This document shows positions 1 through 8,887 of a stretch of DNA of 64,000 bases, in pieces. Source of the DNA: Trichomonas vaginalis G3. Lineage: Eukaryota > Parabasalia > Trichomonadida > Trichomonadidae. Position 1 is the stretch's first letter; each line of letters begins with the position of its first letter. Under the pieces are notes generated by a model, which saw nothing but the letters and a program-made list of their open reading frames with translations, did no database searches and was not told where the DNA came from. Where the stretch lies: contig NC_067203.1 of NCBI RefSeq assembly GCF_026262505.1, positions 22,115,411 to 22,179,410 on the forward strand, in the 5' to 3' direction. The position numbers and the translations under genes were made by a program.

Positions 1-292
1 AATTCACGAACTTTGCAATAAGCTCTTGGTTCGTTATTGAAAGTACATCTGGCTTCTTTTCTTCTGGTTCTATTGACTTTTCAGTTTGAACAGAAGGTTT
101 TATATGGACTTCGTGGACTTCACCCTTGCCATACACCTTAATGTTGTCGCTTTCTGCATTCGCTAATGGAACCTTTCTTTTTCTTACGTATATTTTACCA
201 TCTTTACTCTGACTTACATAATAGAAAGGATGTTGTATTCCTCTTGCGTCATTTAATATAATAGACTCTCGCTCTGATTTTGACAAGCTCAT
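1..292 (-). CDS. Maverick hypothetical protein, 3' part outside window
   Basis: A minus-strand frame opens with ATG at 292-290 and stays open to the window edge (97 residues seen). It begins MSLSKSERESI and has a short basic stretch YVRKRKV near residue 35. Around residues 52-63 it reads GKGEVHEVHIK, encoded by a degraded copy of the GC-rich palindromic repeat found in other genes of this element. It is divergent from the gene at 338, with 45 bp between the two start codons. I do not recognise the family. The frame is missed if only complete ORFs are counted. Confidence 0.6.
   Translation of the reverse strand, partial: MSLSKSERESIILNDARGIQHPFYYVSQSKDGKIYVRKRKVPLANAESDNIKVYGKGEVHEVHIKPSVQTEKSIEPEEKKPDVLSITNQELIAKFVN
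104..130 (-). repeat. GC-rich repeat R7, degraded copy inside the first gene
   Basis: On the coding strand, GGCAAGGGTGAAGTCC followed by ACGAAGTCCAT resembles the second hairpin of the family, but the stem is imperfect. It is translated as GKGEVHEVH, like GEDEVHA in the polymerase. Confidence 0.5.
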
Positions 293-337
293 TTTACATC
301 GGTTAAAGTTTTAATTTTGTTTTTTATCTGCAGTCAA

Positions 338-601
338 ATGACTCAGACAAGCCCTTCGGACAAGACCCAAGGGGTCATAGATGTTGAAGCATTGAAGAAA
401 GAAATTCGCGAGCAAATTTTATCCGAACTGAAGGAACAAAAACAAGAACAAAAGCCAGAGAGACCAAAGAGAAAACTTAGTGAAAAACAACTTGCTGCAT
501 TAGCTGCTGGAAGACAAAAGAACCCACGTTTGCTGGCGAAAAAAGCTAGAGAAGAAGCTGAAGCAAAAGCTAGAGAAGAAGCTGAAGCAAAGAAAGAGTA
601 A
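338..601 (+). CDS. Small charged coiled-coil protein of the Maverick
   Basis: This gene codes 87 residues starting at ATG 338; the open frame upstream has only a TTG and is not a plausible start. The start is preceded by a TTTTTATCTGCAG promoter-like box. The protein is almost entirely Lys, Glu, Gln and Ala, with a predicted helix around KKEIREQILSELKEQ and a C-terminal 11-residue repeat (AREEAEAKAREEAEAK). Such a composition suits a scaffold or a DNA- or protein-binding helper, but no family is recognised. The stop codon is followed 24 bp later by the next gene on the same strand. Confidence 0.65.
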   Translation: MTQTSPSDKTQGVIDVEALKKEIREQILSELKEQKQEQKPERPKRKLSEKQLAALAAGRQKNPRLLAKKAREEAEAKAREEAEAKKE

Positions 602-625
602 ATGGTTTATTTTTATCCGAATTAA

Positions 626-1483
626 ATGTATAGACAAATACCTTTATCTGTTGCGTTCAGTAGTGAAAACCCTGACGTCAAAATAAAGGGGAACAGAGTA
701 ACGTTTAAGTTTCCAACAGACTGGATTGTGAACATAAATGAAGAGAAGTACATTGGCATAACATCTATGTATATAACACGTGCTTTCAGAAAGGTTGACT
801 TTATACTTCAAGTCGAGATAGAAAATGACGAACAGTCTTTAAACGCCCAAAACATTCACATATACAAATACTTTAAAGACGATACAACATTGTTGCAATG
901 TATGATTTCATTTAATGAGATGTTCGAGAAAAAGTTCAACATTGAAGTACAAACTTTACAGCCTTTACGTGAGTTTCTTGCACAACTGAAAGAAGAAGGT
1001 AGTCAGCCACAACTTATAGACTTTCATTATGAATTTAATGAAAATGAAGATGGAACTCATGACTGTCAGTTTGTTATATATTCACCATTCAATGAAGTCG
1101 CTAAAGAGAAAGATAATCCATTACGTATAAGGTTTCAAATCTCTGAACCCAATGATGATTTCAAGAATGTTTTCAATTATGATGCAATGCTTCCGAGGAA
1201 AAATGAATTTTCAAAGATTGTAACACCAGGTATTTGGGATAGAAAGCAAGCTATATTATATTCAAACTTAAGTAAGGGAGTTGAAAATGAGTTCATTGGT
1301 CATACAAGAACTTCACCACTTCCTAACCCTAAATACTATAAATTAACTGGCTTCAATCGTGAGTTTTGGATAGACATGTTCTCCACTCATGACCATAACT
1401 GCCCAGTGTTCTTACCTCCAGACCATAAGGACTGTCTCTACATTGAAACACAACTCTTAAACTCTACCATCGCAGTATTGTAA
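626..1483 (+). CDS. Jelly-roll-like structural protein of the Maverick (candidate)
   Basis: The 285-residue product has the same layout as the product of 16678-17559. Near residue 31 both have an F/Y-P-x-x-W-x-x-x-x-x-x-E-K pattern (FPTDWIVNINEEK here, YPRHWVEYVGGEK there). Near the C-terminus both have G-I-W-x-R, then P-K-Y/H-Y, a hydrophobic strand, a V-x-L-P segment and a final ETQLL/EMIL strand. That beta-rich pattern fits a jelly-roll capsid or vertex protein. The start has a TTTTTATCC box 14 bases upstream. Assignment to capsid is inference from the paralogy and the context, not from a direct match. Confidence 0.55.
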   Translation: MYRQIPLSVAFSSENPDVKIKGNRVTFKFPTDWIVNINEEKYIGITSMYITRAFRKVDFILQVEIENDEQSLNAQNIHIYKYFKDDTTLLQCMISFNEMFEKKFNIEVQTLQPLREFLAQLKEEGSQPQLIDFHYEFNENEDGTHDCQFVIYSPFNEVAKEKDNPLRIRFQISEPNDDFKNVFNYDAMLPRKNEFSKIVTPGIWDRKQAILYSNLSKGVENEFIGHTRTSPLPNPKYYKLTGFNREFWIDMFSTHDHNCPVFLPPDHKDCLYIETQLLNSTIAVL

Positions 1484-1490
1484 ATGACCT

Positions 1491-1520
1491 CATGGGCTTC
1501 GCCCTTGCCGCTAGCGGCTT
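1491..1520. repeat. GC-rich double-hairpin repeat, intergenic copy R4
   Basis: Read on the minus strand this is GCCGC-TA-GCGGC followed by GGGC-GAA-GCCC-ATG, two small stems side by side. It lies just after the stop codon of the gene ending at 1483 and belongs to the same family as copies at 104, 5218, 9543, 17669, 63397 and 63592. Confidence 0.75.
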
Positions 1521-1564
1521 ATTTTTATCACGAATGGTCTCATTGCTGACAAAAATAAATGACC

Positions 1565-4500
1565 TCAGAACTTCAACTTACGAATAAAGCTTGTTTTAGT
1601 CGTTATTGAGAAGTTAAACTTTTCAGCAAAGCAAGGACTAGAAGACTTACATAAGTCGAATGCAATCTCTTGACCATCATGAAGTGTTTTATATAACTTC
1701 ATAACACTGAACTCAGAGTCTTTGTCATATGTTCCTTGCGGAACCATTAAACCTTTATCTTCATCATAGAAACACTGAACAGAGTCAGGAAACATTTCAT
1801 TAGCGGTTAAAGCAATAACATCTTGCTTCACGCCTTTCATTCTGCAGTGGAATGCAACTTCATTTAAATCATTCGTGAGTAAGTCTATGTAAGTCTTCTT
1901 TCCACAAAATATTGACTTGTATGCTAAACTTTGTTTTCCAGGTGTTATTTCTGCGAAGTCAGAATGGAACTGACCAAGGTTTTTACCAATGAGAACTCTT
2001 CCATAACGTTTCTCAAACTCTTCAGCTAAACGAGGGATATCTTCATTGTAGAGATGCATACTGTCGGTGTCGCTATAAAAGATGTCCATTCCTAAGTCCT
2101 CAGCAGTACAGAATACTTCACACATTATTCTCTTCGACATAGATAGAATGTTAACACCAAGTGGACAGAAGTTAAAGTGTCTGCAAATGCTTTTCGTTAG
2201 CTTGAAAATAGTTTTATCTGAACCATCCAAACCTTCGAACTTCACTATATGGTTGTAGTTTCTGATGGCATATCTTATAGCATCTTTGTCATTTACTATG
2301 GTTATTTTTGACTCAATAGGAGATAGAATAGTTTTGCCATAAATACTGTTCAGAATGAGCTTTATATTTTCTTGCAAAGGATTTCCTTCTTTCTTATACT
2401 TTAACCTTAACTCAAACAACTTCTTTACTTCATCTCTTATTCTAATATCTCTGTTTCCATCGTAATAGTATCCTTGCAACACTTCACATTTGACACCTTG
2501 ATATTTTATGAGGTCTTGTAATGTTATATGGTCAACATACATTAAACAGCAAGTGTTTGAACTTCTGGGAACGTTAAGTTCTGGATTTAGTTCAGGGTCA
2601 CAAACTATTAAAGGAAAGTGTCTATGTATTCCAATCTCTGTTATCTTAATGAGAACAAAGAAACCAGACATAAACTTTTCACCAATGGGTTCCTTTTGGT
2701 CGTCATCGAATAAATGTCTCATGAGATACTCTGTGCTTAACATTTCTTTCTTCATAACCTTTGGAATACCTTCTAAAGTATAAAGTCTTGCTATAGCTGA
2801 TGGATATAATGAAACAGCGTCGAAATCAGCAATGAGTTTCTCTTTACTCTTTTGTTTAATGTTATCTGATAACATACATCTTCCACCTTGAATGCATCTC
2901 GAAATAAATTCTCTTGGTTTATTTGAGAGGTCATATAAATTTCCATTCGGGAAGTACACTCTGTTCTCAAATAATTTGTTAGCAATTGAACAAATACTAA
3001 CGTAGTCATAAACGTTTAAATCAAATTCTTTCAATATGTCATTGCGGAACTTAACAAAACCTTCTCTTAAAATTCTTACATCTTGTTTGCAATAAAATGT
3101 GCTATACTTTTCTAAGTCGAAGTGGTTCTCATCTATTCTGCAACCTTTGATGGAATCTATGTTTTTCATGAATGTATCCGCATCCTGGATAAACTTACAT
3201 GCTTCAGAAATGACACCAGTTCTGTTGTCATTTGCTAACAAAGTACTGCTGTAGTAGTTATATGGAAATACTTCTTTCGGTCCTGTTTGTAAGTTAAACA
3301 TAGCAGGAAATAGTTTAAGCTTCTTATTTATAACACTGTAAGAGTCTTTTATAATAATTGCCCTTCCTTTATATAAGCCAGTTATTTGCATTGTTCGTGA
3401 ACCTTTAATGATGGGAGTTCCTTTCACTTCTGTCATGTGTCTTAAGATGAAGTTTATATCATAACTGAGGTTATGGAAATATATTAAACTCTTGTCAGGA
3501 AGTCGTTCCAAAAATTCTGTTGCACAGTTCTGACCCCAAATGCTTTCACTCACTGAACCATCTTCACTGTCATAACATATGTTAAAAGCTTTATGAAAGC
3601 CATCGGTACTGCACTCAAAGTCAGCAAAGAAAACGTGCTCAGGAATGAACTTGCACTTATTTTTATTTACTTCTTTTGACTCGGCTTTCTTCTTCAGTTG
3701 TACACAATACTTTGGAGCATATGTCAAATCTTTAAATGGTGCAAGGTTCTGTTTATATAAGTCAGTAGTATATGTGAAAAGTTCTCCATAAGAAATAGGT
3801 TCGAAATATTTGCACTCCCACAATGTTTTCATAACATCCCATAACGGTGTTGTTCTATCATAACGAACTACATATTTATCTTCTCTCTTTGTATAAATCT
3901 TCATCTGTTTCTCAATGTTCATTCCACCACAAGCTTTGAGAATTTCTTTATAGTTTCGAATGAAGTATGTTGTCATTGGTAATCTTTCATTTAGCATGTA
4001 GTGGTCTTCAACAAGAAGTAAGTCAATAGTTCTAACAGTTTCGCATTCTTTTGGTATGTATCTCTTTATTTCATTATGTCTTGAGTCATTGAAGTAACCA
4101 ATGGTAACATTAAATGCTATACCTGTTGCGTCAGAAATTTCTTGTACTTTACTTTGAGGAAAGTCTCTAACACGAATGACTTCTCTCATGTGGTCAATAG
4201 TTTCTTCATCTACTCCAGCTTGAATGCAAGCATAAACGAAACAATTGTCTTCTGTCATAAGTGTTGCAGTTCTTTTGTTCAGTTCATTGAAGATTTGGTA
4301 GCGTTCAAGATTTATAGGTAATGTGCAAAGATACTTCCAGAACTGACCGCTTCTCTTCTTATAAAACTTCTTTTCACCATTATCTTTCCAAAAGCTTTCT
4401 ATAAGTGCTGGGTTTCCTGTTTGCTTAAGAGCTTCCAAAATGGCTTTCTGGTCATTTGTCAGTGTGCTTTCATCTCTATATGGTCTCTTTTTTGGTTTGC

Positions 4501-5413
4501 CTTTCTTTACATCTGACATCGTTAAGCCTTCATATTCTGTTAAATCATACATCTTTATTTCAGTAAGATTCTTTATGTTTGTCAAGAAGAAGTCATAGTG
4601 CATTTCAACAATACCTGCAGCATTTGCTTCTATCTCTGATATAAAGTTCTCCTTCAAGAGCTGATGTAGTAATGTTCCAATATTATTGAGGTTTAACGTA
4701 GAACATTCATACTTTCCACCAAGTTTATAACATACCATCCATCTCTGTTGTGAGTTTATTTTAATTTTCTCTAAGAGTCTCATGAAAACCTTACCGAAAT
4801 GTTTGTGTAAGTAGTCTCTGTTTGGTTCATCTAAAGCTTCGATGTTAAAGTCAATGAGTCTATTGCCTGACTTCACATTTCTCTTCCTATTCTCTTCATC
4901 TTTCTTTAACCATCTCTCACCTTCTTTTGGTTTGTCGTCAATGGAACGAATGACATCGTTAGCTTTGCGAACTTGTTCTATAGCGCTCTTAAACATCTCT
5001 CTTCTCTGTTGTTTCAGTGTGTCGTCTCTCTTTCGTGTTTTACCAACGTTCGCATTTGTTATGTCAAACATTTCTCTTCTTACTTCATGAGGTACAGCTC
5101 TTCTTGTTTTACCAACGTTCGCATTTGTTATGTCAAACATTTCTCTTCTTACTTCATGAGGTACTGAACGTCTATGATATAAGTCAATAGCAACGTCATT
5201 TAAAGGACATGCTATTGCATGGACTTCGTCCTCGCCGCGTTGCGGCTTTATGAACTCATGAATTCTATCATAACTTATTGCACCATTATAGTCATTGAGG
5301 ATGTCAGCGAGTGCCTTTTTGTTTGTTGCGTAATGCTTTGCAACATCTATATTAGCTTCTGTAAGAAGTTGTTTTATTTCCGAGTGTTCTAACTTAGACA
5401 ACTTCCGATACAT
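1565..5413 (-). CDS. polB: Maverick protein-primed DNA polymerase B with N-terminal extension
   Basis: This 1,282-residue family B polymerase should replicate the element from a terminal-protein primer. Exonuclease motifs are FADFEC (about residue 599), HNLSYD and YCKQD. Polymerase motifs are DAVSLYPS (about 858), LNSIYGK and YSDTDS (about 1112). All catalytic acids are present, so it looks intact. The roughly 500 residues before the exonuclease include an EDNCFVYA motif near 386 and EDHYML near 470, a Cys/His arrangement like an OTU-type cysteine protease. Residues 83-128 contain a tandem 23-residue duplication (69 bp, 5041-5178), and a GC-rich repeat is inserted in frame near residue 60. 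The start ATG is divergent from the gene at 5504. Confidence 0.93.
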   Translation of the reverse strand: MYRKLSKLEHSEIKQLLTEANIDVAKHYATNKKALADILNDYNGAISYDRIHEFIKPQRGEDEVHAIACPLNDVAIDLYHRRSVPHEVRREMFDITNANVGKTRRAVPHEVRREMFDITNANVGKTRKRDDTLKQQRREMFKSAIEQVRKANDVIRSIDDKPKEGERWLKKDEENRKRNVKSGNRLIDFNIEALDEPNRDYLHKHFGKVFMRLLEKIKINSQQRWMVCYKLGGKYECSTLNLNNIGTLLHQLLKENFISEIEANAAGIVEMHYDFFLTNIKNLTEIKMYDLTEYEGLTMSDVKKGKPKKRPYRDESTLTNDQKAILEALKQTGNPALIESFWKDNGEKKFYKKRSGQFWKYLCTLPINLERYQIFNELNKRTATLMTEDNCFVYACIQAGVDEETIDHMREVIRVRDFPQSKVQEISDATGIAFNVTIGYFNDSRHNEIKRYIPKECETVRTIDLLLVEDHYMLNERLPMTTYFIRNYKEILKACGGMNIEKQMKIYTKREDKYVVRYDRTTPLWDVMKTLWECKYFEPISYGELFTYTTDLYKQNLAPFKDLTYAPKYCVQLKKKAESKEVNKNKCKFIPEHVFFADFECSTDGFHKAFNICYDSEDGSVSESIWGQNCATEFLERLPDKSLIYFHNLSYDINFILRHMTEVKGTPIIKGSRTMQITGLYKGRAIIIKDSYSVINKKLKLFPAMFNLQTGPKEVFPYNYYSSTLLANDNRTGVISEACKFIQDADTFMKNIDSIKGCRIDENHFDLEKYSTFYCKQDVRILREGFVKFRNDILKEFDLNVYDYVSICSIANKLFENRVYFPNGNLYDLSNKPREFISRCIQGGRCMLSDNIKQKSKEKLIADFDAVSLYPSAIARLYTLEGIPKVMKKEMLSTEYLMRHLFDDDQKEPIGEKFMSGFFVLIKITEIGIHRHFPLIVCDPELNPELNVPRSSNTCCLMYVDHITLQDLIKYQGVKCEVLQGYYYDGNRDIRIRDEVKKLFELRLKYKKEGNPLQENIKLILNSIYGKTILSPIESKITIVNDKDAIRYAIRNYNHIVKFEGLDGSDKTIFKLTKSICRHFNFCPLGVNILSMSKRIMCEVFCTAEDLGMDIFYSDTDSMHLYNEDIPRLAEEFEKRYGRVLIGKNLGQFHSDFAEITPGKQSLAYKSIFCGKKTYIDLLTNDLNEVAFHCRMKGVKQDVIALTANEMFPDSVQCFYDEDKGLMVPQGTYDKDSEFSVMKLYKTLHDGQEIAFDLCKSSSPCFAEKFNFSITTKTSFIRKLKF
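5041..5178 (-). repeat. 69 bp tandem duplication inside polB
   Basis: Two adjacent 69 bp copies encode the 23-residue unit VPHEVRREMFDITNANVGKT plus flanking Arg. They are nearly identical at DNA level, so the duplication is recent, and it keeps the frame. Confidence 0.9.
5218..5250 (-). repeat. GC-rich double-hairpin repeat R5, in frame inside polB
   Basis: On the coding strand this is GCCGC-AAC-GCGGC, GA, GGAC-GAA-GTCC, ATG. It is translated as KPQRGEDEVHA, close to residue 60 of the polymerase. Codon phase and orientation match the other coding copies, all read as K/R-P-Q followed by an acidic segment. Confidence 0.8.
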
Positions 5414-5503
5414 CTTTAGTAGGAAATAAAAAAATATTTTTTGAAAAAATTAGATTAGATTTTTTAAAGTTATTTTTCAAAATAATTTAATATTTTTATT
5501 TTA

Positions 5504-5977
5504 ATGAAACACATGCAAGATTGCAAGTTCTTTTCATACAATGCTCTCGCTACTGCCATCAAGAATGAGTTCAATAATGCTTCAAATGTTAATGTTATCT
5601 TTAACAAGAAGTTTGTGAAAGAATCTAAGTTTGGTCAGTATGTCAGACCATTAGCTATCGTCATTGACCGCAAACGTTATACTTCACAAGAGTTAGCAGT
5701 AGTTTTGAAACAAAAGAGTTTCTTCGTGAATGTCAAAGATACACACTATACTGTTATAAAGAACTCTAACGTTGACTTCTTCAGTATTGCTATGAATCTT
5801 TCCGAACAGAAAGAATATAAGAAGGGTGAAACAAATGTGAAATATTATCCTTCATCTCTGAAGACAATAACGAACAAAGATGTTATACAGAAGCTCCTAC
5901 CAAAGGTTGAAGAAGCTTCTATTGACATTGACGAAGGAAGTGAAATGGTTGAAGAAATAGACCCTGAAGCTATTTAA
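5504..5977 (+). CDS. Maverick hypothetical protein
   Basis: The product is 157 residues, starting MKHMQDCKFF; a second Met three codons in could also serve. It is soluble, mixed alpha/beta, and ends in a strongly acidic tail (EEASIDIDEGSEMVEEIDPEAI region). It is divergent from polB across 90 bp of AT-rich promoter DNA. No motif lets me assign a function; its place next to polB could suggest a replication helper, but this is a guess. Confidence 0.6.
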   Translation: MKHMQDCKFFSYNALATAIKNEFNNASNVNVIFNKKFVKESKFGQYVRPLAIVIDRKRYTSQELAVVLKQKSFFVNVKDTHYTVIKNSNVDFFSIAMNLSEQKEYKKGETNVKYYPSSLKTITNKDVIQKLLPKVEEASIDIDEGSEMVEEIDPEAI

Positions 5978-5995
5978 GCAAAAATATATTTTTGG

Positions 5996-6151
5996 TTAGT
6001 CTTCATATCGATATTTTACAACAATTCCCCAATGTATAAACTTTTCATACGCTTTTTCATAAGCTTTGTATGTCTTCAGAAATTTTGCATAATCTTTTAC
6101 ATGTTGTTCGTTCTCTTCTTCTGTCATGAGTTCCGAATATTCTAAATTCAT
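5996..6151 (-). CDS. Small Maverick protein of 51 residues
   Basis: A minus-strand frame runs from ATG 6151-6149 to TAA 5996-5998. The product begins MNLEYSELMTEEENEQ, is rich in Lys, Tyr and Glu, and is probably helical. The start has the element's TTTTATCTC box about 15 bases upstream, the same as at several larger genes, which is the main reason to believe it is real. It is convergent with the gene ending at 5977, and upstream of it lies the end of the gene at 6210. Function unknown. Confidence 0.6.
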   Translation of the reverse strand: MNLEYSELMTEEENEQHVKDYAKFLKTYKAYEKAYEKFIHWGIVVKYRYED

Positions 6152-6209
6152 GTTCTTTCATATGAGATAAAATTTTATAAAAAAAAATAAAATTAGCTTA
6201 GATTTTTTT

Positions 6210-7049
6210 TTATTCTTCCTCTTTGAAGTTATCGAAATATTCTGTTATTTTTTCCTTCAGTAGCGGTAAGTCTTCTTTGAATGTAAGTATTGTGCAACCT
6301 TTGATGTCATAGTGTGTTTGAGGAAGAGTATTTTTGACAACTTCCTTTATTTGCTCATTCGGTGTCATTGAAATCGGTAAGTTTTCGCGATAGAACCAAT
6401 TTCTATCAGATTTATATATCTTAGCTAAGTCATAAAAGCTTTTGTTGTTTCTTCTGACTAAATGCAACATAACCATATCTCTGTCTTCTTCATTTTCCAT
6501 CTCTTCAGTATATATCATATACTTATAGTTCTTTTCCTTTCCTTTTGGTACTGAACGTGGTATTCTTTTCTGTATGCTTTTGTCTTTTGCTTGAAGTTTA
6601 TTTTCCATCTCTTCACGTTCTTGTCTGTGAATTTCGTCAAGAAGTCTGTAAATATTCCAAGCATAACGAGCTGAAGCCCACATTGCTACAGCATTTACAA
6701 GAAGTCTATGTACATAATATCCTCTCAAACCGTTTGGCAATTTTTCACGATTTTCATAGAGTTTTGGCGACCAGGGTTTTTTCCCTACTCGCTGTTCTTC
6801 ACTGTTTTCAGAAAAAAGTATGTCTCGCTGTGCTTCGCTCAAAAGTTCTTGTGTGCTTTGGTTCCTAAACCAGTCTTTAGGAAGCTTAGTATCTGGAGCA
6901 TAACATGCTGTCAAAATACTTTGCATTTGGTACATATCATCTTTGACTGAACGAATGAGACGTAACTGTTTGTTATACTGTATGTACTCGTATTCTTCAT
7001 TAATGGCTTCATGAACGATAGCAGTTGTTGTGTTCTCTGATGTTGACAT
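6210..7049 (-). CDS. Maverick hypothetical protein, start corrected to 7049
   Basis: The longest open frame reaches 7121 only through a GTG. I place the start at ATG 7049 (279 residues, MSTSENTTTAIVHEA) because the DNA just upstream, an A/T-rich run then GTATGTAAAGAC, is repeated almost base for base immediately before the ATG of the gene at 8887. The apparent hydrophobic leader in the longer frame is therefore promoter DNA, not a signal peptide. The protein has helical charged regions (RLLDEIHRQEREEMENK). I do not recognise the family. It is divergent from the gene at 7158. Confidence 0.65.
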   Translation of the reverse strand: MSTSENTTTAIVHEAINEEYEYIQYNKQLRLIRSVKDDMYQMQSILTACYAPDTKLPKDWFRNQSTQELLSEAQRDILFSENSEEQRVGKKPWSPKLYENREKLPNGLRGYYVHRLLVNAVAMWASARYAWNIYRLLDEIHRQEREEMENKLQAKDKSIQKRIPRSVPKGKEKNYKYMIYTEEMENEEDRDMVMLHLVRRNNKSFYDLAKIYKSDRNWFYRENLPISMTPNEQIKEVVKNTLPQTHYDIKGCTILTFKEDLPLLKEKITEYFDNFKEEE

Positions 7050-7088
7050 TACTGTCTTTACATACAAAATAAAAAAAATAAATAAAAA
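7050..7088 (-). promoter_or_regulatory. Shared promoter block, copy 1
   Basis: An A-rich stretch with GTATGTAAAGAC lies immediately before the ATG at 7049. The same block occurs at 8888-8935 before the ATG at 8887. The copies differ only by a few bases although the proteins they precede are unrelated. Confidence 0.65.
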
Positions 7089-7157
7089 TAAAATTAGCGT
7101 TATTTTTTCTGAGATAAACACTATTTCTTCACAACATTAAATTTTATCCTGTATGAA

Positions 7158-7532
7158 ATGACTTTAAAAAGATTATTGACTGACTTCGAATACTATCTCA
7201 TTGACGCACTGACAGACCCTCAAAACTGTGTTGAAAGTTCTTTAAGCTTTAAGATTGAAGGTACGACGCATTTTGTCTTCACTTACGTATTGAAAGAATA
7301 TGACCATTATCATAACGAAGTGAATCAAACACTAATAAAATTTGTAGATAAAAAATTGGTTAACAATGAATATTTTAAACGTGAAGACCCAAACACTGCT
7401 GGAGATGATGAAGAATACAGACAAGTTATTGAAAAAAATAACGCAAGATTAGATGCAATAGAAAAGAATTTTAATGAATGTCTTACAAACACGTATGAAT
7501 ATCTTATGCGGTGGGAAGCTAGATGGAAATAA
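7158..7532 (+). CDS. Maverick hypothetical protein
   Basis: The product is 124 residues, MTLKRLLTDFEYYL at the start, with a helical C-terminus (RLDAIEKNFNECLTNTYEYL) that may form a coiled coil. The start codon follows ATTTTATCCTGTATGAA, a clear copy of the element's promoter box. It is divergent from the gene starting at 7049. No known family is recognised. Confidence 0.6.
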   Translation: MTLKRLLTDFEYYLIDALTDPQNCVESSLSFKIEGTTHFVFTYVLKEYDHYHNEVNQTLIKFVDKKLVNNEYFKREDPNTAGDDEEYRQVIEKNNARLDAIEKNFNECLTNTYEYLMRWEARWK

Positions 7533-7571
7533 ATTTACGTCAAATATGCAATTTATAAAATCTTATGTCGA

Positions 7572-7651
7572 CAGGCTACGTAGCACAGTGGTCTAAGGTG
7601 GTGTTATGGAGGGGTCAGGGTCTGTGGTTCGAACCGCGACAGCGCCGTATT
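7572..7651 (+). tRNA. tRNA-like sequence, degenerate
   Basis: The segment has a good Pol III A box (TAGCACAGTGG) and a perfect-looking B box (GGTTCGAACC) at normal tRNA spacing, followed by TTTT. The D-stem GCAC/GTG can form and the T arm can form about four pairs. The anticodon arm does not fold and the acceptor ends pair only at GGC/GCC. I therefore read it as a tRNA-derived or tRNA-mimic sequence carried by the Maverick and not as a working tRNA; no anticodon can be given. Confidence 0.4.
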
Positions 7652-7712
7652 TTCTTATTTTCTTTGTTTGTCTTGTTTGTCGTGAATAAAAAGTGTCATA
7701 AAAGTGCTCTAT

Positions 7713-7774
7713 CTTCCACGGGAATAAATAAAAATTTACTTTATTTCTTCTTTATTTCTTTGTTCCCGTGGAAG
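7713..7774. repeat. Inverted repeat with 12 bp perfect stem
   Basis: CTTCCACGGGAA at 7713-7724 is matched by TTCCCGTGGAAG at 7763-7774, with a 38 bp AT-rich loop. It lies between convergent genes and could be a 3'-end signal; the function is inferred only from the position. Confidence 0.7.
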
Positions 7775-7894
7775 AAGGGTTTTGCTGTTTTTTCTGTTTT
7801 TTCTCAGCCGAAATCAATGATTTTTTCATTTTTGGAATCCTTAGCGAATGAGGAATCTTTTCTCTCGTGGAAGCTTTGACCAAAAATATAATTG

Positions 7895-7953
7895 AGGTGA
7901 AGAGGTGAGATCTCACCTCTTTTTTCACCTCTTTTCTCACCTCTTTTTTCACA
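7895..7953 (-). terminator. GGTGAGATCTCACC multi-arm palindrome at gene end, copy E1
   Basis: The perfect palindrome GGTGAGATCTCACC (7904-7917) is flanked by further GGTGA/TCACC arms, all starting within two bases of the TGA stop (7949-7951) of the gene at 8887. On the minus strand it ends in AATTATATTTTT. The same module follows the stop codon of the gene ending at 18311. A role in 3'-end formation is inferred. Confidence 0.55.
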
Positions 7954-8887
7954 AGCGTTTTACATGAATTGTACGATGTATATTTGAGACTCTAAACAAT
8001 TTCGTAGCTTCTATTTCTTCTTTTAGTACATCGAATGTTTTAACTATGCCGAAGGTTTCTTTATATTTCTTCTTGACATCAGATAATAGGAAATCGTCAG
8101 CAGTTGGATAGTTTTTGTTCAGAAATGCTAACATGTCCATTTTATCTTCTGCTGGTTTCTCTACTTCTTTCTTTAAGTCAGCATAGTCGTTTCGCATACG
8201 TTCTATCTCTTTGACGGAGTAGTTATATTTCCTAATTGCTGCTTTACATTTAGAACATTGCGGGTTCATTTTTGCGTTATACATTGAAATAAAACCTGCT
8301 AGAACAACTAAGGCGTCAATGGTTTTCTTTAAATCTGAAGCAGTTGGTTTTATCTGTTCATTCCATACCTTACCTCTTCTATCTTTATCTCTTATCTGCC
8401 ATACACATTCTGCAACTAACGAAACAAAGTTGTCGTAGGTCTTAAATTCTTCAGATTTATATATGTCAGAAACATTCTTATATACCATATCGCAATCTTT
8501 GTCCATAACCTTATGGTTGCAATGAAAACCAAGGAATTCATAATTTACCTTTCGTATGAACTTCTTTATTTCTACTGAGTCAGTTGGTTTCACTTCAATT
8601 TCGTCAAATTCGGGAATAGTGAGTTTTTGTTGCTGAATTTCAGGTAGTTTAGGTAAATGGTCAATAATGTCCTGCATTTCATAAAGATACTGTTCATTTT
8701 CTTCATCTTTCGCACTACAGTCTAAATTACTTGTTAACAGTTCTTGCTTTATCTTCTGGATTTTTGTTTCGAAAGTATATGAAGAAGGAATGAAGTTTTT
8801 CATCTCTACCAACATTGACGTAGGATTCATAACTAACGAGTTTGGTGCTGTTGTTTGAATTGTTGTTGTGCCGATTGTTGAAATCAT
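7949..8887 (-). CDS. Maverick hypothetical protein, 312 residues
   Basis: The start ATG at 8887 directly follows the GTATGTAAAGAC promoter block. The N-terminus is Thr/Ser rich and low complexity (MISTIGTTTIQTTAP). The middle contains HCNHKVMDKDCDMVY and later CSKCKAAIRKYNYS, a possible metal-binding Cys/His set, then a helical stretch (KEIERMRNDYADLKKEVEK). No known family is recognised. It may be a virion or DNA-handling protein by context only. The stop codon runs straight into the palindromic 3' module. Confidence 0.6.
   Translation of the reverse strand: MISTIGTTTIQTTAPNSLVMNPTSMLVEMKNFIPSSYTFETKIQKIKQELLTSNLDCSAKDEENEQYLYEMQDIIDHLPKLPEIQQQKLTIPEFDEIEVKPTDSVEIKKFIRKVNYEFLGFHCNHKVMDKDCDMVYKNVSDIYKSEEFKTYDNFVSLVAECVWQIRDKDRRGKVWNEQIKPTASDLKKTIDALVVLAGFISMYNAKMNPQCSKCKAAIRKYNYSVKEIERMRNDYADLKKEVEKPAEDKMDMLAFLNKNYPTADDFLLSDVKKKYKETFGIVKTFDVLKEEIEATKLFRVSNIHRTIHVKRL

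Noticed and set aside
7050..7121. Signal peptide or membrane anchor on the protein ending at 6210
   Set aside because: The hydrophobic leader is a translation of A/T-rich promoter DNA shared with another gene, and its start would be GTG.
7565..7879. Plus-strand frame of 104 codons after the gene at 7158
   Set aside because: It runs through the tRNA-like sequence and a stem-loop and yields a low-complexity Phe/Ser product.
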